64,000 nt of DNA from NCBI GenBank assembly GCA_024642005.1, contig JAHECA010000004.1, positions 62,001 to 126,000 on the forward strand, in the 5' to 3' direction. The position numbers and the translations under genes were made by a program. The stretch comes from Robiginitalea sp. (GTDB lineage Bacteria; Bacteroidota; Bacteroidia; Flavobacteriales; Flavobacteriaceae). Within the stretch, counting starts at the first letter, position 1; each line of letters opens with the position of its first letter. Of this stretch, positions 27,078 through 35,443 are shown piece after piece. The notes below the pieces were generated by a model. It searched no databases and was not told the DNA's origin. It saw only the letters and a program-made list of their open reading frames with translations.

Positions 27078-28937
27078 TTATGCAAGGTGTTTCTTAAATG
27101 CTTCGATAAGCTCTTCGTTGCCAAAGGGCAGCCCCTGGATTTTGTTGTATTGCAGGGGGGCCAGTCCGGTGAAATTGATTTTCAGGATCTTGGCGAATTG
27201 CCCGCTGTTGAGCTCGCACACAATTACTTTCCGGAACTTCTTCAACAGCTCTCCCGTGTTTTTTGGCAAGGGGTTGATGTAATTGAAATGGGCGTAGCCA
27301 ACCTTGGAATACCCTTCCTGGCTCAGCTGTTTTACAGCGGTATGCAGGGAACCATATGTGCCTCCCCACCCCACTACCAGCAGCTCGCCCTCCTGGGCAA
27401 ATTCGGGAACAATCTCGGGGATGTTGTCTTGCACCCTTCTGATCTTTTCGGCCCGGACCTCGGTCATGGCCTCGTGGTTTTCGGGGACATACGACACATT
27501 GCCCGAGTTAGCGTCTTTTTCAAGGCCGCCCACCCGGTGTTCCAGGCCTGGCGTACCGGGCACGGCCCACGACCGCGCCAGGGTTTTCTCGTCGCGGTCG
27601 TACGGGTGCCAGGATTCAGAGGCCTCTTTTACCAGGCGGTTTTTAATGGGCTTCATTTCGGAAACCGATTGAATTTTCCAGGGGGCCGACCCGTTGGCAA
27701 TATAGCCGTCGGTGAGCAGGATTACCGGGGTCATATGCTCCAGGGTTAGCCGGGCGGCTTCATAGGCATAGGCAAAGCAGTTGGAAGGGGTACTGGCGGC
27801 AATCACGATAACGGGGCTTTCCCCGTTGCGGCCGTACATGGCCTGCAACAGGTCTGACTGCTCCGTCTTGGTGGGCAGGCCTGTGGAGGGGCCGCCCCGC
27901 TGTACATCCACGATAACCAGCGGTAATTCCACCATCATGGCCAGGCCCAGGGCTTCGCCCTTCAGGGCCAGGCCGGGGCCCGAGGTGGTGGTAATGGCCA
28001 GCTTGCCGGCAAATGAGGCGCCAATGGCAGAGGCAATTCCGGCAATTTCGTCTTCGGCCTGCAGGGTGCTTACCCCAAAGTGCTTGTGTTTGACCAACTC
28101 GTGCAGGATATCAGAGGCCGGGGTAATCGGGTAAGACCCTAAGAACAAATCCATCCCCGACTTTTCCGCAGCGGCCAGGAAGCCCCAGGCAGTGGCCGTG
28201 TTGCCCATGATGACACGGTAGGTGCCGGAAGCCATTTTTGCCGGGGCAATGGTAAAGGAGTTGGGGATGAGCTCCAGGGTTTCGGAGTAGTAATACCCCG
28301 CCTGCAGCACCTTGGTGTTGGCCTCGATAAGCTCCGGTTTCTTCTTGAACTTTTTCCTGAAGAAGTCAATAGAGTGTTCGGGGGAGCGGTGGTACATCCA
28401 GTACACCATGCCCAGGGCAAACATATTCTTGCTCCGGGTTATGGTCTTGTTGTCCAGGCCCTCTACATCTTTCAGGGCTTCGCGGGTCAGAGAGGTCATG
28501 GCCACCTCGATAACCCGGTAGTTTTCCAGGCTGCCGTCATGCAGCGGATTTGATTTGTATTCGGCCTTATCCAGGTTTTTCTGGGTAAAGGAGTCGGTAT
28601 CGACTATAAGGGTATGCCCCGGTTTTACAGCGTACAGGTTTGTCTTGAGGCCGGCCGGGTTCATGGCTACCAGCAGGTCTACGTTGTCGCCGGGGGTACT
28701 CACCTCGATGCTGCCAATATGGACCTGATAACCCGAAACGCCATAGAGGCTGCCCTGAGGGGCGCGAATCTCAGACGGGTAATTGGGGAAGGTGGCAACA
28801 TCGTTGCCAAACATGGCCGAGGTATCCGTAAACTGGGTCCCCGTCAGCTGCATCCCATCGCCGGAATCCCCGACAAACCGCACCACAACGGCTTCCAGAG
28901 ACCTGATGTCGGGTCCTTCTATTTTAGCTTGTATCAT
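27078..28937 (-). CDS. korA: 2-oxoacid:ferredoxin oxidoreductase, fused gamma-alpha subunit
   Basis: The 619-residue protein joins an N-terminal gamma domain (about 15-190; VVRFVGDSGDGMQLTGTQF, NYPSEIRAPQGSLYGVSGYQ) to a pyrimidine-binding alpha domain (about 230-600; SYPITPASDILHEL, QAEDEIAGIASAIGASFAG, TTTSGPGLALKGEALGLA). YPITP is the hallmark of the alpha domain. This fused form is the common 2-oxoglutarate:ferredoxin oxidoreductase of Bacteroidota and many aerobes. It makes reduced ferredoxin and succinyl-CoA in place of the NAD-linked complex. It is divergent from the ferredoxin gene at 29090 with a 152-base gap, and korB is 2 bases downstream. Confidence 0.94.
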   Translation of the reverse strand: MIQAKIEGPDIRSLEAVVVRFVGDSGDGMQLTGTQFTDTSAMFGNDVATFPNYPSEIRAPQGSLYGVSGYQVHIGSIEVSTPGDNVDLLVAMNPAGLKTNLYAVKPGHTLIVDTDSFTQKNLDKAEYKSNPLHDGSLENYRVIEVAMTSLTREALKDVEGLDNKTITRSKNMFALGMVYWMYHRSPEHSIDFFRKKFKKKPELIEANTKVLQAGYYYSETLELIPNSFTIAPAKMASGTYRVIMGNTATAWGFLAAAEKSGMDLFLGSYPITPASDILHELVKHKHFGVSTLQAEDEIAGIASAIGASFAGKLAITTTSGPGLALKGEALGLAMMVELPLVIVDVQRGGPSTGLPTKTEQSDLLQAMYGRNGESPVIVIAASTPSNCFAYAYEAARLTLEHMTPVILLTDGYIANGSAPWKIQSVSEMKPIKNRLVKEASESWHPYDRDEKTLARSWAVPGTPGLEHRVGGLEKDANSGNVSYVPENHEAMTEVRAEKIRRVQDNIPEIVPEFAQEGELLVVGWGGTYGSLHTAVKQLSQEGYSKVGYAHFNYINPLPKNTGELLKKFRKVIVCELNSGQFAKILKINFTGLAPLQYNKIQGLPFGNEELIEAFKKHLA

Positions 28938-29089
28938 GTGAATTGTTCTCTTTTGGTTAACAAAAAGATGTCTAATCGTTCATCAGCATTAAATATACTT
29001 TCACTTCCTGCAATGAACCCTGATATTTATCATTAAATGAGCAGGTTGTCAGGCCTACCTTTAGGATCCAACATAAAATCCAGACAGCC

Positions 29090-29443
29090 ATGGCTATCAT
29101 TATTACTGACGAGTGCATTAACTGTGACGCCTGTATCTCAGAATGCCCTAACAACGCCATCTACGAACCGGGAGACGAATGGTCTTATTCCGATGAAACA
29201 ACCCTGAGCGGCTCGGTAACCGTACCGTCTTCTGGCCAATCGGTAGATGCCGAAGCCAAGAACGAACCAATTTCCGACGAGTTCTATTTCATCGTTCCGG
29301 ATAAATGCACCGAATGCAAGGGTTTCCACGACGAACCCCAATGCGCCTCTGTCTGCCCCGTCGATTGCTGTATCCCCGACACCGGCCACGTGGAAAGCGA
29401 AGACCAGTTGCTTGCCAAGAAAGCCTGGTTACACGGGGAATAA
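29090..29443 (+). CDS. 2[4Fe-4S] ferredoxin
   Basis: The 117-residue protein has the first cluster set CINCDACISECP near the N-terminus and a second set, CTECKGFHDEPQCASVCPVDCC, near residue 70, with an extra loop between the second and third ligands as in Alvin-type ferredoxins. About 40 acidic, Ser-rich residues separate the two halves, more than usual. It is the obvious acceptor for KorAB and NifJ and donor to Rnf. It lies between korAB (divergent) and nifJ (same strand, 210 bases on). Confidence 0.92.
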   Translation: MAIIITDECINCDACISECPNNAIYEPGDEWSYSDETTLSGSVTVPSSGQSVDAEAKNEPISDEFYFIVPDKCTECKGFHDEPQCASVCPVDCCIPDTGHVESEDQLLAKKAWLHGE

Positions 29444-29457
29444 CCCACGCAGGGCTG

Positions 29458-29479
29458 AGCCCGAGCCTGGCATCGGGCT
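29458..29479. terminator. Hairpin after the ferredoxin gene
   Basis: AGCCCGA and TCGGGCT form a perfect 7-bp stem with an 8-base loop, 15 bases after the ferredoxin stop. No T-run follows, so it is at best a weak or stabilising terminator. The rest of the 210-base gap to nifJ holds GC-rich sequence with no gene. Confidence 0.35.
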
Positions 29480-29653
29480 GCAAGCGCTCTCTGCGGGCAT
29501 TTCCAGGTTTGGAAAGCCCCGGGCACTTGCAAATCAGCTCCTTGAGTGTTTGAATATCTGATAACCCTATTAGCTGAACCCGAACCCGGGGGGATCCAGG
29601 AAGGCCCCCGCTTCGTTAAACCCATTTTCCATTAATCTGACAAACTTCCCGTC

Positions 29654-32600
29654 ATGAAAAAAGAATTCCCGAAACTCATCTGCGATGCCAATGAGGCGGT
29701 AGCACGAGTAGCCCATAAGACCAATGAGGTCTGCGCCATTTACCCGATAACCCCGGCTTCACCCATGGGGGAACACGTCGATGTATTCAGCGCCCGTGGC
29801 GAGAAAAACATTTGGGGCAACGTCCCTAAGATTGTGGAAATGCAGAGCGAGGGCGGAGCTGCCGGAGCCGTGCACGGGTCGCTCCAGGGCGGGGCCCTTA
29901 CCACTACCTTCACCGCCTCACAGGGCTTGCTGCTGATGATCCCCAATATGTACAAGATTGCCGGGGAGCTGCTGCCCAACGTTATCCATATTGCCGCGCG
30001 CACCGTTGCCACCCACGCCCTCTCCATTTTTGGGGACCACTCCGACGTGATGGCCACCCGCCAAACCGGATTTTCGATGCTTTTTGGTGGATCTGTGCAG
30101 GAAGCCATGGACTTTGCCCTGATCTCGCAGGTTTCCACCCTCAAATCCAGGGTACCCTTCCTGAATGTTTTTGACGGGTTCAGGACCTCGCACGAAATAT
30201 CCAAGATCGACGCCATTCCAGACGACATCATCAAGGCGATGATGCCCGAAGAGGCCATCATGGAACACAAGCAGCGCTCCCTCGACCCAGACCACCCGGT
30301 GGTGAGGGGAACATCCCAGAACCCTGACGTGTTCTTCCAGGCCCGGGAAGCTGCCAATACCTATTATGAAAAAGTGCCCGGCATCGTACAGCAGACCATG
30401 GATGAGTTCTACCAGCACACCGGCCGCCGGTACAGCCTATTCTATTATATAGGCCACCCCGAAGCCGAAAAGCTCCTGGTAATTATGGGCTCAGGACAGG
30501 GCCCGGTTATCGAAGCCGTAGATACCCTTGTGAAGCGGGGCGAAAAAGTCGGGGCGATTATCGTCCGCCTGTTCCGCCCCTTCTCCATGGCACATTTTAT
30601 GGATGCCATCCCGAAAACCGTCAACAAGATTGCTGTGTTAGACCGGACCAAGGAGCCCGGCAGCGTGGGCGAACCCCTCTACCTCGACGTGGTGACCGCC
30701 TTTAACGAGAGCAACCGCAACATGCCGAAAATCATCGGCGGCCGGTATGGCCTCTCCAGCAAGGAGTTCGACCCGGCCATGGTGAAAGCCGTCTATGACG
30801 AGCTCGACAAAAAAGAGCCGAAGAACCACTTCACCATCGGCATCAACGACGACGTGACCCATACGAGCCTCGAGGTGGGCGAACGGCTGGAAACCACCAA
30901 AACCACATTCAACTGCATGTTCTTCGGACTCGGTTCTGACGGTACGGTGGGGGCAAACAAGAACTCCATCAAAATCATCGGCGAAACCACCGACAACTAC
31001 GTACAGGGGTATTTCGTCTATGACTCCAAGAAGGCCGGGGTGCAAACCGTTTCGCACCTGCGTTTCGGGCCGGAACCCATTCGTTCTTCCTACCTGATCC
31101 ACAAGGCCGATTTCATCGCCTGCCACCAATTCAACTTCATCGAAAAATTTGACATCCTTACCAACATCAAAAAAGGCGGCACCTTCCTGCTGAACTCGCC
31201 CTACGACAAAACGGAAGTCTGGGACAAACTGCCCCGGAAAATTCAGGAAGAAATCGTGGAGAACCAATTGCATTTCTACGTGATTGACGCCACGAAGGTG
31301 GCCGAGGAGGCCAAGCTGGGCAAACGGACCAACACCGTGCTCCAAACCTGCTTCTTTGCCATTTCAGGGGTGCTGCCCAAAGATGAAGCCATCGAAAAAA
31401 TCAAGAATGCGATTGTAAAATCGTATTCCCACAAAGGCGATCGCGTGGTACAGATGAACTTCAAAGCGGTGGATACCTCCCTGCAAAACCTGCAGCAGGT
31501 AGATTACCCGCAACAGATCACCAACAACCGGGCCTTTAAACCGGTGATGACCGGTACCGACGACCCGTTTGTGAAAGAAATTCTGGGCCGTATCCTGGCC
31601 GGGAAAGGAGACGAGTTGCCCGTAAGTGCCTTCCCGGTAGACGGCACGTTCCCCACCGGTACAACCCAGTACGAGAAGCGCGGCATTGCCACTACCGTTC
31701 CGGTGTGGGACGATGTAAGCCTCTGTACGCAGTGCAACAAGTGCGTGGCCATTTGCCCGCACGCCGCAATCCGCGCTAAAGTTGTTCCCAACGAAATGCT
31801 CGCAAACGCCCCGGCTTCGCTGAAATCGGCACCTGCCAAGGGCAGGCCTTTTGACGCAGCTGCCGAATCGTATGTGCTGCAGGTCTCTCCGGAAGACTGT
31901 ACCGGCTGCGACCTTTGCGTGGCGGTCTGCCCGGCTCAGAGCAAGGAAGTGGAAGACTTCAAGGCCATTAACATGCATAAGAAACTCGAAGTGGAAACGG
32001 CCGAAGACAAAAACTGGGATTTCTTTGTCAAGCTTCCCGACTACGACCGTACTGCCCTTCAGATAACCAATGTCAAGGGTTCACAGTTCCTGGAACCGCT
32101 CTTTGAATTTTCAGGGGCCTGTTCGGGATGCGGCGAAACGCCCTACATCAAAATGCTGACCCAGCTCTATGGCGACAGCATCCTGATCGCCAACGCCACC
32201 GGCTGTTCGTCCATTTACGGAGGAAACCTGCCCACCACGCCTTATAAAACAAACAAGGAAGGCAGGGGACCGGCCTGGGCCAACTCCCTGTTCGAAGACA
32301 ACGCCGAGTTTGGCTTTGGCATGAAGCTCGCCCTGAGCAAAAAACAGGAAATTGCGGTGAATCTGCTCAAGTCTCAGCAGTCGCTGGTCGGCACCGAACT
32401 GGTCGAAACCATTCTGAACAACACGGAAGAAGACGAAACCCAGCGCCAGCAGAAATTCGAGGACCTCGACAAACTCCGGAGTATCCTTGAAACCAGCAAG
32501 GATGCCGAGGCCAGGAAGCTGCACCGACTCTCCGATTACCTGCGTAAAAAAGGCGTCTGGATTATCGGCGGGGACGGCTGGGCCTATGACATCGGCTACG

Positions 32601-33184
32601 GTGGCCTTGACCACGTGCTGGCCTCGGGGGAAGATGTGAACATTATGGTCCTCGATACCGAGGTGTACTCGAATACCGGCGGACAGACATCCAAATCGAC
32701 ACCCCTGGGGGCGAGTGCCAAGTTCTCGGTTTCCGGAAAACGGACCAACAAGAAAAGCCTGGCCATGCAGGCCCTGTCGTACGAGAACGTTTATGTGGCC
32801 CAGGTGGCCCTTGGAGCCAAAGACCTGCAGACCCTGCGGGCCATAGAGGAGGCTGCAGCCTATCCGGGTCCTTCCCTGATCGTGGCCTACTCCCACTGCG
32901 GGGAACACGGTTATGACCTGAAAGACGGTGCGCTTCACCAGGAATGGGCCGTCGAATCTGGCTACTGGCCGCTCTTCCGATTCGATCCGTCCAAACCGAA
33001 AGGCAAGAAATTCAGCCTCGATTCCAAACCGCCCAGCATAGCCCTCGAGTCTTTCATGTATAAAGAAACACGGTTCAAAAGGGTGGCCAAAGAAAATGCC
33101 GAGTTGGGCGAAGCATTGCTCAAGGAGGCACAGGAAGAGGTCGAAACCCGGTGGGAACGACTGGAACTCTTTCGGAATATGTAA
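29654..33184 (+). CDS. nifJ: Pyruvate:ferredoxin (flavodoxin) oxidoreductase, single-chain
   Basis: The 1176-residue protein is a full-length homodimeric PFOR. In order: alpha-type domain with YPITPASPMGEHVD; gamma-type domain (FFGLGSDGTVGANKNSIKII); two ferredoxin clusters, CTQCNKCVAICP and CTGCDLCVAVCP; and the ThDP/Fe-S beta domain with SGACSGCGETPYIK, NATGCSSIYGG, GGDGWAYDIGYGG and NTEVYSNTGGQTSKSTP-like residues. It converts pyruvate and CoA to acetyl-CoA, CO2 and reduced ferredoxin. No frameshift is seen. It lies in a ferredoxin gene cluster, with a 62-base gap to a HEPN gene. PFOR is oxygen-sensitive in many organisms, so its presence in a flavobacterium suggests microaerobic metabolism or a protected enzyme. 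Confidence 0.96.
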   Translation: MKKEFPKLICDANEAVARVAHKTNEVCAIYPITPASPMGEHVDVFSARGEKNIWGNVPKIVEMQSEGGAAGAVHGSLQGGALTTTFTASQGLLLMIPNMYKIAGELLPNVIHIAARTVATHALSIFGDHSDVMATRQTGFSMLFGGSVQEAMDFALISQVSTLKSRVPFLNVFDGFRTSHEISKIDAIPDDIIKAMMPEEAIMEHKQRSLDPDHPVVRGTSQNPDVFFQAREAANTYYEKVPGIVQQTMDEFYQHTGRRYSLFYYIGHPEAEKLLVIMGSGQGPVIEAVDTLVKRGEKVGAIIVRLFRPFSMAHFMDAIPKTVNKIAVLDRTKEPGSVGEPLYLDVVTAFNESNRNMPKIIGGRYGLSSKEFDPAMVKAVYDELDKKEPKNHFTIGINDDVTHTSLEVGERLETTKTTFNCMFFGLGSDGTVGANKNSIKIIGETTDNYVQGYFVYDSKKAGVQTVSHLRFGPEPIRSSYLIHKADFIACHQFNFIEKFDILTNIKKGGTFLLNSPYDKTEVWDKLPRKIQEEIVENQLHFYVIDATKVAEEAKLGKRTNTVLQTCFFAISGVLPKDEAIEKIKNAIVKSYSHKGDRVVQMNFKAVDTSLQNLQQVDYPQQITNNRAFKPVMTGTDDPFVKEILGRILAGKGDELPVSAFPVDGTFPTGTTQYEKRGIATTVPVWDDVSLCTQCNKCVAICPHAAIRAKVVPNEMLANAPASLKSAPAKGRPFDAAAESYVLQVSPEDCTGCDLCVAVCPAQSKEVEDFKAINMHKKLEVETAEDKNWDFFVKLPDYDRTALQITNVKGSQFLEPLFEFSGACSGCGETPYIKMLTQLYGDSILIANATGCSSIYGGNLPTTPYKTNKEGRGPAWANSLFEDNAEFGFGMKLALSKKQEIAVNLLKSQQSLVGTELVETILNNTEEDETQRQQKFEDLDKLRSILETSKDAEARKLHRLSDYLRKKGVWIIGGDGWAYDIGYGGLDHVLASGEDVNIMVLDTEVYSNTGGQTSKSTPLGASAKFSVSGKRTNKKSLAMQALSYENVYVAQVALGAKDLQTLRAIEEAAAYPGPSLIVAYSHCGEHGYDLKDGALHQEWAVESGYWPLFRFDPSKPKGKKFSLDSKPPSIALESFMYKETRFKRVAKENAELGEALLKEAQEEVETRWERLELFRNM

Positions 33185-33246
33185 GCCGAAAACGTCAGAT
33201 TTCGGCAGGTTATGTGATAACAATTCGCGCGGAATAATCGTAAAAC

Positions 33247-33633
33247 ATGCTGACCATGAAAGACAAAGCCCGAAAATTGTTTGATGAAGCGGTCCAGAAA
33301 CTTAGGGACGCCAATAACGAGTTGTGCAGGCCCGAAGAAGATGTGGTCACCTCCCTGGTTTGCAGCAATGCCCATGCCGCCATCGAGAAATATCTGCAGG
33401 GATTCCTGGTGCTGAACGCCATAGATCCCAGCCCGGATGCATCCATCGATGGGTTGTATCAGCAATGCAAATCGCTTAACCAGCATTTCGAAGAGGTCCA
33501 TCTATCTGGATTTCAGTGCAACGCCCATAAGGATGAATCGCGGTTTCGCAACAAGGCGACCAAGTTCAGCCGGTGCTTTGACATTGCCGATAGCCTGGAC
33601 ACCTTTCTGAGAAGGGAACGTATACTGGCTTAA
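33247..33633 (+). CDS. HEPN-domain protein
   Basis: The 128-residue protein is all-alpha, with the HEPN pattern KARKLFDEAVQKLRDANNEL, then SNAHAAIEKYLQGFLVL, matching the helix where HEPN domains pair, and a C-terminal helix bundle. The R-x4-6-H RNase motif of toxic HEPN proteins is not evident, and no MNT nucleotidyltransferase partner is next to it, so a toxin-antitoxin role is not supported. ATG 33256 is an equally possible start, three codons in. It follows nifJ by 62 bases and may be co-transcribed, which would be an odd partner for an Fe-S oxidoreductase. Confidence 0.75.
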   Translation: MLTMKDKARKLFDEAVQKLRDANNELCRPEEDVVTSLVCSNAHAAIEKYLQGFLVLNAIDPSPDASIDGLYQQCKSLNQHFEEVHLSGFQCNAHKDESRFRNKATKFSRCFDIADSLDTFLRRERILA

Positions 33634-33648
33634 CCGGATTTTAGGGAA

Positions 33649-33709
33649 GTTCCTCCCTGCAGGGGGCATTCCGGCCGACGTGCCGGGATGCCTCTGTGGG
33701 AGGGAACCC
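33649..33709. terminator. Long hairpin between convergent HEPN and ferredoxin genes
   Basis: GGCATTCCGGC (33665-33675) pairs with GCCGGGATGCC (33682-33692) with one G-T wobble and a 6-base loop. Outer bases GTTCCTCCC and GGGAGGGAAC extend the stem with one bulge. There is no T-run. It fills most of the 94-base gap and may act as a two-way terminator or a decay barrier. Confidence 0.5.
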
Positions 33710-33727
33710 GGGGTTGCCCCCTTAGGT

Positions 33728-34063
33728 TCAGGAGCCCTCGGGAGCCAGTTCCACCTCCAGCCCGTCGAAATCTGCGGCCAGGCGAAGCTGACAGCCCAAA
33801 CGGCTGTTGTCCTTAACATAAAAAGCCTCTGAAAGCATGGCTTCCTCTTCGTCTGAAAGGCCCGGGAGCGAATGGTTGCTGAGTACGTAGCACTGGCAGG
33901 AGGCGCACATCGCCATGCCCCCGCACACCCCTATGGTGCCTTCTGGAGCCAGTTCGTATACGCGTACCAATTCCATCACATTCATATTCATGTCTGTGGG
34001 GGCATCTACCTGATGCCTTACGCCTCTTCGGTCTATAATGGTCACACGAATATCGCTCATCAA
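33728..34063 (-). CDS. [2Fe-2S] ferredoxin (adrenodoxin/putidaredoxin type)
   Basis: The 111-residue protein has the adrenodoxin-type ligand spacing C-x5-C-x2-C (CGGMAMCASC) followed by a distal Cys in LGCQLRL, for one [2Fe-2S] cluster. The N-terminal IRVTIIDRRGVRHQVDAP is the usual beta-grasp start. It sits 15 bases downstream of a thioredoxin-reductase-type ferredoxin-NADP reductase gene on the same strand, so the two probably form an NADPH-to-ferredoxin electron chain. Such ferredoxins also serve Fe-S assembly, which fits the NifU- and Mrp-like genes just beyond. Confidence 0.9.
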   Translation of the reverse strand: MMSDIRVTIIDRRGVRHQVDAPTDMNMNVMELVRVYELAPEGTIGVCGGMAMCASCQCYVLSNHSLPGLSDEEEAMLSEAFYVKDNSRLGCQLRLAADFDGLEVELAPEGS

Positions 34064-34078
34064 GGGAGGTGTTGCTGT

Positions 34079-35140
34079 TTAGTCGATCGGTTTAACCACT
34101 GTTTTCGGCGCTTCCTTAACGCTGCCGTCAAAGCCGTGAATACCTCCAACCGTGGTGTATTTCATTACGTAGCGTTTTTCGGGGTAAATGCGCTGGTAGG
34201 CACTTTGGCACATGAGGGTTGCCTCGTGAAACCCACACAAAATGAGTTTTAGTTTTCCGGGGTAGGTATTCACATCACCAATGGCATAGACCCCGGGGAT
34301 ATTGGTCTGGTAGTCCAGGGCATTGTTTACCTTAATGGCGTTCTTTTCGATTTCCAGGCCCCAGTTGGCCAGGGGCCCCAGCTTGGGGGTAAGTCCGAAG
34401 AGGGGTATAAAGGCATCTGTTTCCAGCTGCATGTCTTCTTCCTCCTCTCCCGCCACGCGCACGTGTACCGATTCGAGTTTGCCATTCCCCTCAAGTTTTA
34501 TGACCTCTGCCGGGGTTATGAGCCTGATTTTGCCCTGTTTCTTTAGTTCCCCGACCTTTTCGACCGAGTCGAGGGCCCCTCTGAATTCGTTGCGGCGGTG
34601 CACCAGGGTAACCGAAGCCGCAATGCCTGCCAGGTAAATGCTCCAGTCAAGGGCCGAATCGCCCCCTCCGGCTATGACCACTCGTTTGCCACTATAGTCT
34701 TCCGGGTCGCGGAGCATGTAGGCAACACCTTTTCCTTCATAGCGGGAAAGGTTGTCCAGCAAGGGTTTGCGTGGCTCGAAGCTGCCCAGACCACCGGCTA
34801 TGGCCACCACGGGAGCCTTGTGTGCAGTGCCCTCGCTGGTGGTTACCTGAAAGGTGCCGTCTTCTAGCGCTTCCAGGGTCTCGGCCCGCTCACCCAGGGT
34901 AAAGCCGGGCTGGAAGGGCCTGATTTGTTCCATAAGATTTTCTACCAGCTCTCCGGCCAGTACTTCCGGAAATCCCGGGATATCGTAAATGGGTTTTTTG
35001 GGGTAGAGCTCTGCCAGCTGGCCGCCGGGTTGGGGCAGGGCATCAATAATGTGGCACCTTAACCCAAGCAGGCCTGCCTCGAAAACAGCAAAAAGGCCCG
35101 TGGGGCCTGCTCCTATGATCAGAATGTCGGTTTGAATCAT
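34079..35140 (-). CDS. Thioredoxin-reductase-type ferredoxin-NADP(+) reductase
   Basis: The 353-residue flavoprotein has an FAD-binding start (ILIIGAGPTGLFAVFEAG), GGQLAELYPKKPIYDIPGFP, an NAD(P)-binding GGGDSALDW region near residue 165 and a C-terminal GVYAIGDVNTYPGKLKLIL. It lacks the redox C-x2-C of thioredoxin reductase and has the extended C-terminus of the YumC-type ferredoxin-NADP reductases. It would move electrons between NADP(H) and ferredoxin, most simply the [2Fe-2S] ferredoxin encoded 15 bases downstream. Confidence 0.88.
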   Translation of the reverse strand: MIQTDILIIGAGPTGLFAVFEAGLLGLRCHIIDALPQPGGQLAELYPKKPIYDIPGFPEVLAGELVENLMEQIRPFQPGFTLGERAETLEALEDGTFQVTTSEGTAHKAPVVAIAGGLGSFEPRKPLLDNLSRYEGKGVAYMLRDPEDYSGKRVVIAGGGDSALDWSIYLAGIAASVTLVHRRNEFRGALDSVEKVGELKKQGKIRLITPAEVIKLEGNGKLESVHVRVAGEEEEDMQLETDAFIPLFGLTPKLGPLANWGLEIEKNAIKVNNALDYQTNIPGVYAIGDVNTYPGKLKLILCGFHEATLMCQSAYQRIYPEKRYVMKYTTVGGIHGFDGSVKEAPKTVVKPID

Positions 35141-35197
35141 ACCGAAACCGGGATTTTGGGGAAGCGTTTCAGAGAAAAGGGGTTATTTGCAGTGATT

Positions 35198-35443
35198 TCA
35201 GTCTACGTTGACTACCCGTTCAATTTGGGGGGCGTGTTTCTTGATGGTCATTTCCACTCCGCTTTTCAAAGTCATCTGGTTCACCGAGCAACCCACACAG
35301 GTGCCCTCGAGCCGGACCTTGACCAGCTTGCCTTCCTCGATCGAAACCAGGGAGATATCACCCCCGTCCCGCTGCAGGTAGGGCCGTATCTCCTGCAGGG
35401 CTTCCTCGATCTTCGATGTGAGTTCTTCCGTTGTCATACCCAT
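35198..35443 (-). CDS. NifU C-terminal-domain Fe-S scaffold protein
   Basis: The 81-residue protein is a stand-alone NifU C-terminal domain with the C49-V-G-C52 cluster-binding motif in the usual GTCVGCSVNQMTLKSGVE context. Such proteins carry or transfer [4Fe-4S] clusters. Its start overlaps the mrp stop by one base, so the two are translated together; a second possible start lies two codons in (MTTEEL). The placement beside Mrp and many Fe-S enzymes supports a role in cluster delivery. Confidence 0.9.
   Translation of the reverse strand: MGMTTEELTSKIEEALQEIRPYLQRDGGDISLVSIEEGKLVKVRLEGTCVGCSVNQMTLKSGVEMTIKKHAPQIERVVNVD

Noticed and set aside
25948-27282. Plus-strand open frame of 444 codons opposite korB
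   Set aside because: It runs through the shared terminator and mirrors korB; no family features.
33247-33633. HEPN protein as half of a toxin-antitoxin pair
   Set aside because: No nucleotidyltransferase gene adjoins it and the nuclease motif is not visible.
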